Positions 28,328 to 37,265 are shown, numbered from the stretch's first letter. The stretch is 64,000 nt of DNA from Lachnospiraceae bacterium (GCA_014239155.1 JAAZZQ010000088.1:184888-248887); one strand, 5' to 3'. Numbers and translations are program-made. Notes: generated by a model from the letters alone, not told the origin.

Positions 28328-29674
28328 CTATAGATACGATGTCAATGCTGGAACCATAATAATTACCATTGTAATACCCAAAAGTAACATCATTGGAACT
28401 AATAACTTTGTTCCAGCCTTTTCTCCTGTTTTCCTCGCTGCATGTTTTCGCTCTTCAAAGGCTTCCGCAGCCTCCTCTTTTAGCAACTGGGGTAAATTTG
28501 CCGCTCCTTTTCTAATATTCTGTGACAACATAGTAGAGAGCTTATTGTAACTTGGTATACGACACCGCCGTCCAAAACGCTCATAAGCCTTCGCCTGCGC
28601 AACACCATTTTCCACCTCATAGATAGTCAGAAGCATCTCCTCATAAGCAAATCTCTTTCTGCCACCCCCATCCCTTCGCTTTCTGTAATCCTTTGCAACT
28701 CTATTCCATGCATTTGGCACTGTCATTCCAGCACCAATTAGAAGTGCAAGAGAACTCACAATCTCAGAATAATCCATACGCATTTGTTCTTCCCGTTCCA
28801 CCACCTGTCTGTGCAAATCTTTATCTTTACCATAAAATATCAATATGGCTAAGACTGGCGTCGCTCCCAAAAATAACAACCCATTCCAGCTTCTTTTGTA
28901 ACTCCATTGAATTGCTTTATCTTCAATTTCTAACGGTAATATTATATTGTACTGTTCTCGACTTTCTGCCTCCATATCAAGAAGCTGTTTCGCCAGACGT
29001 GCTTCTATGCTAGGCTGCACAGCCTTACTGTGTATTTTGACTATCAAATTATACTCAGCCTCAAAACTTTCATAGGATAAGATTGCTGTTAAATTTGTCA
29101 ATACTGGGGCTGCAAGTCTATCTTGTACCAAATGCCCTGTATCATCTAAATACATTTCATCCGTGTGCCATTCCACCGAAAATGGATGTTCTGGCACTTT
29201 GGAAATTAAATCCATATCATATTCTATCTGGTCAAGACTTTTATTCTCTCCTAAAATGCTTGTCTCAAGTGCTGCCGCGGCCTCAATTGACATTTGTGTG
29301 AGTTCTTCTTGCGAATAGCATCGCTCTGATACTGTCAGCGGAATTTCATAGCTGTTTTCCATGTCTTCTGCAATCAATAATACAGATTTCTCTCCATCAC
29401 CGTATTCGCCACGCACAATCTGATTATCCACAATCCTTGTCTCCATTTTTTCATTTATCCACATTACAACTGACATAACCACACCGCAAACTACAACAAT
29501 ACTGCACAGTGATAATTTTTGTATGACATATTCCTTCTGCCGACTAAGTGTATTACTCGCAGGCTCTAATGTCTGTAAATCCTCTCGAACTGCACTGTTA
29601 TACAAAATTCCAGTTGGCTTTTTCTGCATGGATTCTAATTTTTGATACAGCCAATTTGCAAATTGTCTGCCCAT
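28328..29674 (-). CDS. TadC-like inner-membrane platform protein (T2SSF domain)
   Basis: 448 aa from the ATG at 29674, 8 nt after GGAGG. One transmembrane helix near residue 65 precedes a soluble insert (~80-250); the T2SSF domain with a terminal hydrophobic helix (LLVPMMLLLGITMVIIMVPA) occupies the C-terminal third. Conserved GAGMTVPNAW and NIRKGAANLPQLL segments match type II secretion F proteins. With TadB it would form the membrane platform that the CpaF ATPase drives. Confidence 0.85.
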   Translation of the reverse strand: MGRQFANWLYQKLESMQKKPTGILYNSAVREDLQTLEPASNTLSRQKEYVIQKLSLCSIVVVCGVVMSVVMWINEKMETRIVDNQIVRGEYGDGEKSVLLIAEDMENSYEIPLTVSERCYSQEELTQMSIEAAAALETSILGENKSLDQIEYDMDLISKVPEHPFSVEWHTDEMYLDDTGHLVQDRLAAPVLTNLTAILSYESFEAEYNLIVKIHSKAVQPSIEARLAKQLLDMEAESREQYNIILPLEIEDKAIQWSYKRSWNGLLFLGATPVLAILIFYGKDKDLHRQVVEREEQMRMDYSEIVSSLALLIGAGMTVPNAWNRVAKDYRKRRDGGGRKRFAYEEMLLTIYEVENGVAQAKAYERFGRRCRIPSYNKLSTMLSQNIRKGAANLPQLLKEEAAEAFEERKHAARKTGEKAGTKLLVPMMLLLGITMVIIMVPALTSYL

Positions 29675-29813
29675 TAAAATCACCTCCTTTCTCCTCCCAC
29701 CAAATATTTATGAATTGTAATTTTAGAAGAACTTCTCACTCACAAACGATAAAACTTTTGTCAATACTTTTACCTGTGTAAAAAATTTTTTACTTTAAAA
29801 AGAAAATAACAAC

Positions 29814-30596
29814 CTAAACTTCTATATTTAAAATTTTATCTGAAATTCTACATGCCACAACATAGATTCCTAAAGAACCTGTCATAAGAATCCAACCAGA
29901 AATGTTATGATACAGGCATTCAAAGTATCCCTTTGTAGTAAGTGAAATATAGAATATAATAAAAAATGGAATATAACGCATAATCTGTTGTTCTAGTTTT
30001 TTCTCTGTCACAACAGTCTCTATCTCCCGTCGAATCTCCTGTTTATCCGCAATAATCTCTGCTGTGTTTGTAATAATACCACGCATATCTCCCCCACCTC
30101 GCTTTGCAATCTGAAAGATATCCGCAAAGTCCCGAATATCCTGCACATTACTCCTTTTTGCAAGATTGGAAAGCGCATGTTCTAACTGCTCATTATTGTT
30201 TAATTTCCGAAAAAGCAACTGTAACTCAACAGCCATTACCGAGTCCCTTCCATACAATAACACAATATCTCTGTATGACTCCTGAAATGCATTTTCCACA
30301 CTATACCCTGCCTGCAAGTTTGAAGAAACACTTAAAATTACTTCCCGAAATTCTATTTCCAATCTTCTTTTTCTTTGCTGGCATTGTGCCCTTTCTTGTT
30401 CTCGAAAGGAAAAAAGTGATAAGGGCATCAACAGTATCCATGCAATCACACTGTCATAAAAAAGCCAGCTTACCATCGCGGTAAAAAATGCACAAGACAA
30501 AATATGTAATACAATCTCTTTTTTTGAAAAAATATATCCCGCATAGTCTATTTCTGGCGGAAGTTGGTTCTTTCCTACATGATTTCCTTTTATCAT
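29814..30596 (-). CDS. TadB-like platform protein (T2SSF domain)
   Basis: 260 aa. Two N-terminal hydrophobic helices (residues ~29-63), then the T2SSF domain with LQAGYSVENAFQESYRD and AKRGGGDMRGIITNTAEII, and C-terminal membrane helices. It lies 18 bp downstream of the truncated ATPase gene, the usual CpaF-TadB-TadC order. With cpaF broken upstream, its expression now depends on whatever promoter the inserted prophage supplies. Confidence 0.85.
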   Translation of the reverse strand: MIKGNHVGKNQLPPEIDYAGYIFSKKEIVLHILSCAFFTAMVSWLFYDSVIAWILLMPLSLFSFREQERAQCQQRKRRLEIEFREVILSVSSNLQAGYSVENAFQESYRDIVLLYGRDSVMAVELQLLFRKLNNNEQLEHALSNLAKRSNVQDIRDFADIFQIAKRGGGDMRGIITNTAEIIADKQEIRREIETVVTEKKLEQQIMRYIPFFIIFYISLTTKGYFECLYHNISGWILMTGSLGIYVVACRISDKILNIEV

Positions 30597-30614
30597 TTTC
30601 TGCCCTTTCCCTTT

Positions 30615-31034
30615 TTAATTTAGACCGGAAGCTTGAAGTTTTAGCGTATGTGTAATTTTCCCTACCTTTACAAGTTTTCCTGTCACTCGTCCTTTTTCTT
30701 CGCCAGATTCTTGAAACTGGTAAAGTGGAGCTGTAACAATCTCATCATTCTCAAAGCCTATTATTTCCACAATCTCAAGCACACGCCGCGATCTATCCCG
30801 CAGTCTGCCAAGATGGACAATAATATCTACCCCTGAAGCAATCTGCCTACGAACTGCGGCGAGCGGAAGTTCCATTCCCATCAATACCATAGTCTCTAAC
30901 CTTATCAGCATATCTTTGGAAGAGTTGGCATGTCCCGTACTAAGGGACCCATCATGTCCCGTGTTGAGTGCCTGCAACATATCAATGGCTTCACTTCCAC
31001 GCACTTCCCCAATAATTAAGCGATCAGGACACAA
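30615..31034 (-). pseudogene. cpaF: cpaF/tadA pilus ATPase, 3' fragment cut by prophage insertion
   Basis: Only the last ~138 residues remain of a protein normally ~400-480 aa long. They begin at CPDRLIIGEVRGSEA, the Walker B/Asp-box of secretion ATPases, and include the His-box TGHDGSLSTGHANS. Upstream of the Cys-Pro codons the similarity ends abruptly in AT-rich sequence. Walker A and the N-terminal domain are missing, so the product cannot be active. The other part of the gene is expected beyond the far end of the prophage, outside this window. Confidence 0.88.
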
Positions 31035-31060
31035 AATAAAAAAGAGAAATATATGGTTTA
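31025..31060. other. Prophage-chromosome junction (att site region)
   Basis: Coding similarity to CpaF stops around 31025-31034 and prophage-side non-coding sequence begins. The common core should include a few bases around TGTCCTGATCG on the minus strand, but it cannot be fixed without the other end. No integrase is in the window. Confidence 0.6.
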
Positions 31061-31157
31061 TCGGTCAAAAGTCCCTTTGCATACTAAATATTGCGCTTTT
31101 AATATAAAATTAGCATATATTGTGCATCGAGATACTTTTGACTGGTAAATCATATAT
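31049..31157. repeat. 24-bp imperfect inverted repeat beside the junction
   Basis: ATATATGG(T)TTATCGGTCAAAAG at 31049-31072 is mirrored by the arm at 31134-31157, about 20 of 24 positions matching, with the best part GTCAAAAGT/ACTTTTGAC. It begins ~15 bp from the end of cpaF similarity. It could be integrase or regulator binding arms of the att site. Confidence 0.5.
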
Positions 31158-31160
31158 ATA

Positions 31161-31220
31161 AACATAAAATACCTCAGAACCAACTGCTTTGAATTAATTA
31201 GTTCCGAGATATTTTATGTT
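31161..31220. terminator. 20-bp hairpin next to the junction
   Basis: AACATAAAATACCTCAGAAC (31161-31180) pairs with 31201-31220 with only two G-U type mismatches around a 20-nt loop. T-rich bases flank both sides. It would insulate the prophage end from the Tad operon on either strand. Confidence 0.6.
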
Positions 31221-31329
31221 TGTGCAAAATATTCTTTTTTCTTATTAGTATAACACCTAATATATTTCCAATTATAAAAAATTAGTAAACTATACATTTT
31301 TTATTTATAACTGAATATACTAAGTATAG

Positions 31330-31439
31330 GCAATCACTATAAACACTTTATGTGTATTAGAGTTATGTGAGTTGGTCATTATCTTATATAACTAAATGAC
31401 CTGTTGGTGCAATTCCAACATAGTGATTGCTATTTTTTT
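31330..31439 (+). ncRNA. Candidate ~100-nt structured RNA with terminator
   Basis: An 11-bp closing stem GCAATCACTAT (31330-31340) / ATAGTGATTGC (31420-31430) encloses three hairpins: ACAC/GTGT (31343-31355), GGTCATT/AATGACC (31374-31401) and GTTGG/CCAAC with a 7-nt loop (31403-31419), which stacks directly on the closing stem. A T-run (31433-31439) follows on the plus strand and a TATACT -10-like box (31316-31321) would place the start at the first stem base; the -35 is weak. The last hairpin looks like a tRNA T-arm but the acceptor is not tRNA-like. On the other strand it is the 3' flank of the phosphoesterase-NTPase gene. Confidence 0.45.
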
Positions 31440-34400
31440 GTATATCTATTTTTAGCATGAATAAGTTTTATCCTTTTTTGATTATCGTCGCCAAAAAATT
31501 TAGAAATGGTATGTTGCATTTCACTATTATCAATAGGCTCATCATGTGTTAAAAAATATTTTTTGACAATATAATATATCATTTGCTTTACAATTCCTAT
31601 ATCAGTCTCGTCAAATAATTTCTCAGCCTTACTAACCATTCTATGAAATGATCCACTATTTTCTTCCATCATTATGTTTTGGAGTTTATAATTTATATTC
31701 TGATTAAAATCAAATTTATTATTTAGTTCCAACATAGTTTTTTCTGTTGCTGATGTACTAGCAATAAAGTCATAAATTCCAAGTATATAGCACATTGATT
31801 GAGTCTGCAGTGATTTAATAAACATATCTTGAGTAATTAATAGTCCCCTTTTAGTTTTAGGATTATTACTCAGAATTTCTTTTACTATGTTATTTAAATT
31901 ATCATCTACATCTTTCAACATTATGTATAATAATTTGTTAGGATAGGTATATAAAATATGAACTATTGTTTCCTTTTGCTGCTTTGTTAATATTTGCCTA
32001 AAATTAGGTAATATTTTAGCTACTAAGTTCAAATAATTCAACGATTTTGTTATTTTATTTTCAAAAGTATTTACTTTAGTTTCATCATATGAATATAAGC
32101 TTTCAATATTATCACTTTTATTTTCAACTAGCTCCTTCTCAGCCTCTGACTTTTCTTTATCAAAATCTTCTTTGTCTTTTTTATTGGGAAGTTTACCAAT
32201 TATTGGTTTAATTGGTCTTGTTAAATATTCTATATTTTTGTTACCAATATCTAACTCTCTCCATTCATTCATATGATTTATTATATTTTCTAAAATAGGG
32301 ATAAGAATTTGAGTATTACTAGTAATATAAGATAAAAAAAGTATTATATCTCCATTTATCCCAAAGCAAATATTATTCAAAATATATTGTAATTCTTCTT
32401 TACATTTTCCTTCATTAAATGCTCGATTCAAATGAGATGCAACAAAATAGGATAAATAATTTTCGTCAGTAAAAACAATTGCAAATTTCTCATTAACTTC
32501 TTTAATAATTTTTGAATTTAATGCTATGTCATATACTTTTTTAGGATTCAGAATGTTGTCATAATCTTCATTATATTCATTTATGGCTTCCTTAAACTTT
32601 TCAATTGGTAATGGATATAACCTATTAAAATGTATTTTTTTTGCAACATAATCCAAAGCAATTAAAATCTCCGAAACATTTTCTTTATCTGTATTATTAC
32701 TAATTCTAAACGTAATATTTCCTTCGAAAACTTTATTAAAAACGTTGCCACCACTTAAAGTATTTATACCAATAAAATTAATATAGTAAATTACATATTG
32801 TAGAATAAAATCTGGATTCAACTGAAAATATTTTATTTGATTGGTAATTTCCTCATTTATTTTGTTAATTTTCTTTGACACATGAACATCATCTTCTTTG
32901 GTAATTTGTTTATATATTTTTGTAATTAGTTCTTTTCTTTTTGAATAATAAAAAGGACTTATTTTTAAATAAATATAATTATTTTCTGTCAAATTTTCTA
33001 GTGCCCTTTCTTTTATATTTATATTCCAATCAATTCCTCCAAATAATATTATATGCCCAAAATTATTTTTATGTGATTGTAAAAAGGATTCCCATCTATC
33101 CTTCTTTACCTTATCATTTCTATCAACAATCAAAATTTTCTTTTTATTTTCTAATTGGCAATAAAAATCATAATCCGCATTTGTCCCATATTGATTTTCT
33201 AATGCATAAACAAGTATTTTCTTATTATCATTTAAAGAAAACATTCCCTCATCTAAATAAATCGGAACAAATTCTTTAGCAAAATATAAACATAAATATT
33301 TTGCTAAAATACTTTTTCCAGCCTTTGGTCCCCCTTCAATTGAAATAATTTTGTTTAATGGTAAAATTTGAACAAATTCTTCTATAGTTGATATTTTATA
33401 ATTTTTCAATTCTTGATTGATATCCTTTAGTTCTAATGTAGGAAAAACAAAATAATTTAAATATTTATCTCCTTCTCTTTGTTCAACATCACTAGATAAA
33501 AAACTTACAAAGCTTTCTGTATGAGTAAACTTATTTTTTCCTCTGAAAATTACATTTTGATTATTCAATATTGGACTTTCAATTGGTTTATAAATTGAAC
33601 CATTGTATACAAATTTGTAGCCTAGCAAACTTTTTTTCTCTGTATCTAATATAATTGCATTATATCCTTGCTCTTTTTTAGTTCCATATAGCGCTATTCC
33701 TGTTGAAATATCAACTTTATTATTTCCATTTATAACTGTATTTTCGTTTTTTGAATAATGATCATGACCTACAAAAATGAGATCCGATTGGGAATACAAT
33801 TTTTCGTATAAATTTTCTTTTGATTTATCCGAAAACCACTCTGGTCCATGATGGATAATAGAGATAGTAAAATTCTCACCATTATTCGAACTCAATTTAT
33901 CTAACTCTATTTCTGGTATATAATGCATACCCTTGTCACCATTATCACCACCCAGAATAGAAAAAGGAGCAGAGTTAATAAGATTTATTTTAAAAGATAA
34001 ATTATCAATTTGAATTCTTCTACTATCAATAATTTTCTCCCTGCAATAGCATTTATTTCTGTTTGCAAATTTATAAAAATAACTTAATTGCTCTAACTCA
34101 TTATAATAATGTTCATCCAATTTATTATCTTTATAATACTCCTTCAAAATTGCTACATCCCTTTTTGGTTCTTTAATAACCATATCATGATTTCCTGGGA
34201 CAATAAATGTTAGGACATTTTTTAATGTTGAATATCTATCCTTAATTCCTTTAATTAACATTCCAAAAAAATGTTCTGCAACCTTATATTCGTTTTGTTT
34301 ACCAGATTTTGTTATATCCCCCGAGAAAACCAATATACACTTATCGAATTCTCCTATTTTCACAAGAGATTTAATGATTGCTTGTATATTTAGGTTCGAT

Positions 34401-34459
34401 AACATAGTGTCCTCCTTCAAATGAGCATCACTTAAATGTAGAAAAAGTACCTTCATCAT
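31430..34459 (-). CDS. Metallophosphoesterase-P-loop NTPase fusion, putative prophage-borne defence protein
   Basis: About 1009 aa; AGGAG lies 4 nt before the ATG at 34459 (a second ATG follows at once). N-terminal calcineurin-like phosphoesterase with all metal motifs: LSDAH (~10-13), SGDI (~48), PGNHD (~90), IIHHG (~203) and VGHDH (~232). A P-loop NTPase follows with Walker A GGPKAGKS (~376-383) and a Walker B-like ILIVDRND (~446), then a ~500-aa Lys/Asn-rich helical region. This effector-NTPase-sensor order resembles STAND-type immune proteins. Alone between the prophage end and lysis genes, and strongly AT-rich, it is a cargo gene. No homologue with proven function is recognised; defence is inference. 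Confidence 0.7.
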   Translation of the reverse strand: MMKVLFLHLSDAHLKEDTMLSNLNIQAIIKSLVKIGEFDKCILVFSGDITKSGKQNEYKVAEHFFGMLIKGIKDRYSTLKNVLTFIVPGNHDMVIKEPKRDVAILKEYYKDNKLDEHYYNELEQLSYFYKFANRNKCYCREKIIDSRRIQIDNLSFKINLINSAPFSILGGDNGDKGMHYIPEIELDKLSSNNGENFTISIIHHGPEWFSDKSKENLYEKLYSQSDLIFVGHDHYSKNENTVINGNNKVDISTGIALYGTKKEQGYNAIILDTEKKSLLGYKFVYNGSIYKPIESPILNNQNVIFRGKNKFTHTESFVSFLSSDVEQREGDKYLNYFVFPTLELKDINQELKNYKISTIEEFVQILPLNKIISIEGGPKAGKSILAKYLCLYFAKEFVPIYLDEGMFSLNDNKKILVYALENQYGTNADYDFYCQLENKKKILIVDRNDKVKKDRWESFLQSHKNNFGHIILFGGIDWNINIKERALENLTENNYIYLKISPFYYSKRKELITKIYKQITKEDDVHVSKKINKINEEITNQIKYFQLNPDFILQYVIYYINFIGINTLSGGNVFNKVFEGNITFRISNNTDKENVSEILIALDYVAKKIHFNRLYPLPIEKFKEAINEYNEDYDNILNPKKVYDIALNSKIIKEVNEKFAIVFTDENYLSYFVASHLNRAFNEGKCKEELQYILNNICFGINGDIILFLSYITSNTQILIPILENIINHMNEWRELDIGNKNIEYLTRPIKPIIGKLPNKKDKEDFDKEKSEAEKELVENKSDNIESLYSYDETKVNTFENKITKSLNYLNLVAKILPNFRQILTKQQKETIVHILYTYPNKLLYIMLKDVDDNLNNIVKEILSNNPKTKRGLLITQDMFIKSLQTQSMCYILGIYDFIASTSATEKTMLELNNKFDFNQNINYKLQNIMMEENSGSFHRMVSKAEKLFDETDIGIVKQMIYYIVKKYFLTHDEPIDNSEMQHTISKFFGDDNQKRIKLIHAKNRYTKK

Positions 34460-34763
34460 TTTACTCCTAACCATTTTTATCAAAAGTATGTATAGTTTTA
34501 TGAATTTACCAATATTTTAACTTTATTTATTTTGAAATATACTAAAAATATAAACAAAATATTTCGTTGATTCATTAATCCTATCATATTTATATAAGCA
34601 TATTATGCAAATAGTTTATATCTCTTTACTCAAATAGACAAGGGACAGAATTGACCAGTCTACATTTAATATACAGCATAAAACCAAATATAAATATTAA
34701 AAATATAGTTTTGCAAATAGACAATCTTTTTACAATGTCATCTAAATTTGCCGAGAAATTAGC

Positions 34764-34952
34764 AACCCCCATTCAAATCTTAACTTGACCCACATTTGTA
34801 AATTTGCACAATTATGGTTATAAAATATACTTGCTGGTTTTATTTCTTCTTTATTAATGTAAGCATAATTGTGAACAGATAATTAGCTTAATTTTGTGCA
34901 AAATTACCTGCTTTAAGACTTGTGGGTCAAGTTAAGATTTCAAATGGGGGTT
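34764..34952. repeat. MITE-like element, copy B, with ~31-bp terminal inverted repeats
   Basis: The left end (34764-34794) runs from AACCCCCATT to TTGACCCACA and the right end (34921-34952) is its complement with one extra base. The interior matches copy A at 18363-18513. It has no ORF. It lies in the prophage between the phosphoesterase-NTPase gene and an IS200 remnant. Bases 34487-34763 upstream hold nothing else I can identify. Confidence 0.75.
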
Positions 34953-35545
34953 AAGAACACCCCCTCCAGGGGATAATACTGGTTCCTCCAGAGGCGGGTT
35001 TCGCAATACCATTAGTGCTAGCTGCCTCCAGCGGAGACTCTGCTACTTTATCCCTTCCTCTAGTTTATCGTTCTCTTCCTGTTCCCGAATGTATTTTCTG
35101 ACAATTTCTTCGTTTACATTCCCTACTGTTGCAACATAATAACCACGCGCCCAGAAATGCCTGTCTCCCCATTTGGTGCAGTACTCCGGATGCCTGTCAA
35201 AAAATATAAGCGAACTTTTCCCTTTCAGATATGCCATAAACTCAAAAATGCTTATCTTTGGCGAGATTCCCACATATAAATGAACATGGTCCACACAAAT
35301 CTTCCCTTCTATGAGAGAAACACCTTTCATCTCACATAATTCTACGGTGGTATTTTGGAATAAATACCAAATGATACGTGCAATTCCATCTTGTATGTGC
35401 TAAACTTTTATTGTCCATTGGACACCTCCTGTGTAATGTTTTGGATCACGAAACCCACAACATTGTAACATAGGAGGTTTTATTTTAGTACTTTAGGCAA
35501 CGCTACGGCTTATTCCGTTCTCCCCATCTCAGATGGGGGGATTAA
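34953..35545 (-). mobile_element. Decayed IS200/IS605-family element
   Basis: Contains a broken tnpA on the minus strand, subterminal hairpins CCCCATCT/AGATGGGG (35522-35538) and CCCCTCCAGGGG (near 34959), and a stem (35425-35440 with 35459-35477) that would bury the tnpA RBS, as known for IS200. It abuts the MITE and may have brought it in or been its landing site. Confidence 0.7.
35043..35418 (-). pseudogene. tnpA: tnpA of the IS200 element, internally deleted
   Basis: From the ATG at 35418 the frame reads MDNKSLAHTRWNCTYHLVFI and stops at TGA soon after PKYHRRIM. The rest, from ELCEMKGVSL through the HUH motif DHVHLYV and the catalytic Tyr region ARGYYVATVG to the stop at 35043, is in another frame. 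About 20 codons between the two parts are missing compared with the family. The active-site residues survive but the protein cannot be made intact. Confidence 0.85.
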
Positions 35546-35713
35546 AAGACTTTTCATTCAGATTTGATTTTGTGCAAATGATGGATAGCATGAACTTACA
35601 ACAACTCTGACAAAATAAAAATTTTAGAATCTAATTATCAAAAAAAGTCTGAAAAAGCATCAATTTATCTGCTTATTCAAACCTTTACATTTTAAATACT
35701 AATTTGAAATTAA

Positions 35714-36625
35714 TTAAACTAACACGCTCTTAAAAGTGTTTAGAGTAATATTCCCTACAATCCCATCTACCCCTATTCCCAGCCTTGCCTGCGCTACCTT
35801 TATTGCAGATTCAGAATGTGAACCGATAACACCATCAATTTCCGACTCCTCCAGCAATCCAAAACGCCAAAGACACCATTGTACCCATTTCGCGCCTTCT
35901 CCTCTTGTTCCTTTCCTTATATTCGATGTTGGTTCTAAATATGGGTTGATATTTATACTAGCTACTTCGCTTATATTGTTAGTATTTTTATCTGGTATCT
36001 GAAAATAGGCATAGTCTAAATCTATATATTGAGATTCTGCTCCATACACTTTTCCGGTACCTTTACTGCTGTACTGCCAAATATATGGGTGTCCGTCCTT
36101 TCCTTTATATCCCGCCGAACCTATTTTCTTCTCATACCTTGCATACCATAATGGGTATGCAGCCACAAGCTCTGAAGTAAATTTGTTTTGAATGTAATCC
36201 ATATTGGCATAGATTCCTATATCATATCCATAGCCAATCATAATCTTACAAAACTCACCCACCATTTCTGAACGCTGCTCCATTGTCAGAAATCCTGCTT
36301 TTTTATCACTGTCATACTCCCAGTCTGCCCATACTCCACATATGATTTTATCTTTATATGTTTCGATTACTTGATGAAACTTATGCGCATTTTTAATAAT
36401 ATCTGTTTTATCTTTTGCATAAATAAACCAATATACGCCTACTGAAATTCCTGCCCTAAGTGCATTATTTATGTAGGTATTAAACATCTTGTCTTGTGTT
36501 TCTCCATACCCAGCACGAATAATCACAAATGCAATCCCTTCCTGTTTCATCTTAACAAAATCAACAGTTCCTTGCCATTTGCTTATATCAGTCCCTTTTG
36601 CAACTATATCTTTACTTATTTTCAT
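35714..36625 (-). CDS. Phage endolysin: GH25 muramidase with peptidoglycan-binding domain
   Basis: 303 aa without a signal peptide. The GH25 domain (~8-205) starts GTDISKWQGTVDF with the catalytic Asp, and shows YWFIYA and WADWEYDSD. A PG_binding_1-like domain fills the C-terminus (~230-300, LEESEIDGVIGSHSESAIKVAQ). It cleaves the glycan strand at the end of infection after holin release. It overlaps the holin gene by 14 bp, forming a lysis cassette at the end of the late block. Confidence 0.93.
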   Translation of the reverse strand: MKISKDIVAKGTDISKWQGTVDFVKMKQEGIAFVIIRAGYGETQDKMFNTYINNALRAGISVGVYWFIYAKDKTDIIKNAHKFHQVIETYKDKIICGVWADWEYDSDKKAGFLTMEQRSEMVGEFCKIMIGYGYDIGIYANMDYIQNKFTSELVAAYPLWYARYEKKIGSAGYKGKDGHPYIWQYSSKGTGKVYGAESQYIDLDYAYFQIPDKNTNNISEVASININPYLEPTSNIRKGTRGEGAKWVQWCLWRFGLLEESEIDGVIGSHSESAIKVAQARLGIGVDGIVGNITLNTFKSVLV

Positions 36626-37106
36626 GGACTTTTTCCTCTCTTAGTTCTTTTACCTCTAAAGTTAATTCATCACTGTCTGGAAGTTCGTCCGTATATTTCT
36701 GTAAAATATTTCTAACTTTCAACCAAATTGCCTTGACTGGTAAGCCACACAAAACCATGTTTTTTAGAATACTTACAATCTCATAAACTAGATATAGTAC
36801 ACAGAAAAACTCAGCAATGCCGATAACACTGATACCCAAATTAGCAGATATCCACTCCTTTACCCCGATTGGAAGAAATCCAATCAGATTGATATGTATA
36901 AGCACATCAACAACACATAACAAGACTATTGATACTATCATGGCTATTTTTCGGATTGCTCCGTCAATTCCAAAGCAACTATTGAATCCATGTTCTTTTA
37001 CAGCTCGAATAATACCAAATATTGTATCCATCACGATAGCAATTATGACAAGCTGGATCAGCATATTATTAGTCAATGTTAACACTATCTTTTCTGCAAA
37101 ACCCAT
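36612..37106 (-). CDS. Phage holin (TcdE/holin_4_1 type)
   Basis: 164 aa with about three to four hydrophobic helices (from residue ~14 to ~125), GIDGAIRKIAMI in a cytoplasmic loop and a charged C-terminal tail. It is on the longer side for the family. It forms the membrane pore for the adjoining GH25 lysin. Confidence 0.85.
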   Translation of the reverse strand: MGFAEKIVLTLTNNMLIQLVIIAIVMDTIFGIIRAVKEHGFNSCFGIDGAIRKIAMIVSIVLLCVVDVLIHINLIGFLPIGVKEWISANLGISVIGIAEFFCVLYLVYEIVSILKNMVLCGLPVKAIWLKVRNILQKYTDELPDSDELTLEVKELREEKVHENK

Positions 37107-37127
37107 TTCTATAGACTCCCTTCTTCT

Positions 37128-37265
37128 CTAAAGTTCTTCTTTAATCTCTTTTATTTCGTCTTTTGTCAATCGGAGATAACTTTTAATAATCTCCTCAAAA
37201 GCCTCACCTGCTGCCATTCTATTTTTAACTACTCTAACGATAATATTCTTCACTGTATTGCTCAT
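37128..37265 (-). CDS. Small phage protein upstream of the holin
   Basis: 45 aa with a helical, charged sequence ending KDEIKEIKEEL; the N-terminus is SNTVKNIIVRVVKNR. The start overlaps the preceding gene's stop (ATGA-type coupling; an extra ATG sits at 37268), with GAGG just upstream. Small XkdX-like proteins often lie here, but it is not a clear match. Function unknown. Confidence 0.6.
   Translation of the reverse strand: MSNTVKNIIVRVVKNRMAAGEAFEEIIKSYLRLTKDEIKEIKEEL

Noticed and set aside
31330..31430. tRNA gene
   Set aside because: The T-arm-like hairpin is followed by four extra bases before a 7-bp acceptor could start, and there is no proper anticodon arm or CCA-ready end, so it is not a standard tRNA.
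31330..34459. Retron (structured RNA plus effector)
   Set aside because: There is no reverse transcriptase anywhere near, and the neighbouring gene has no RT motif.
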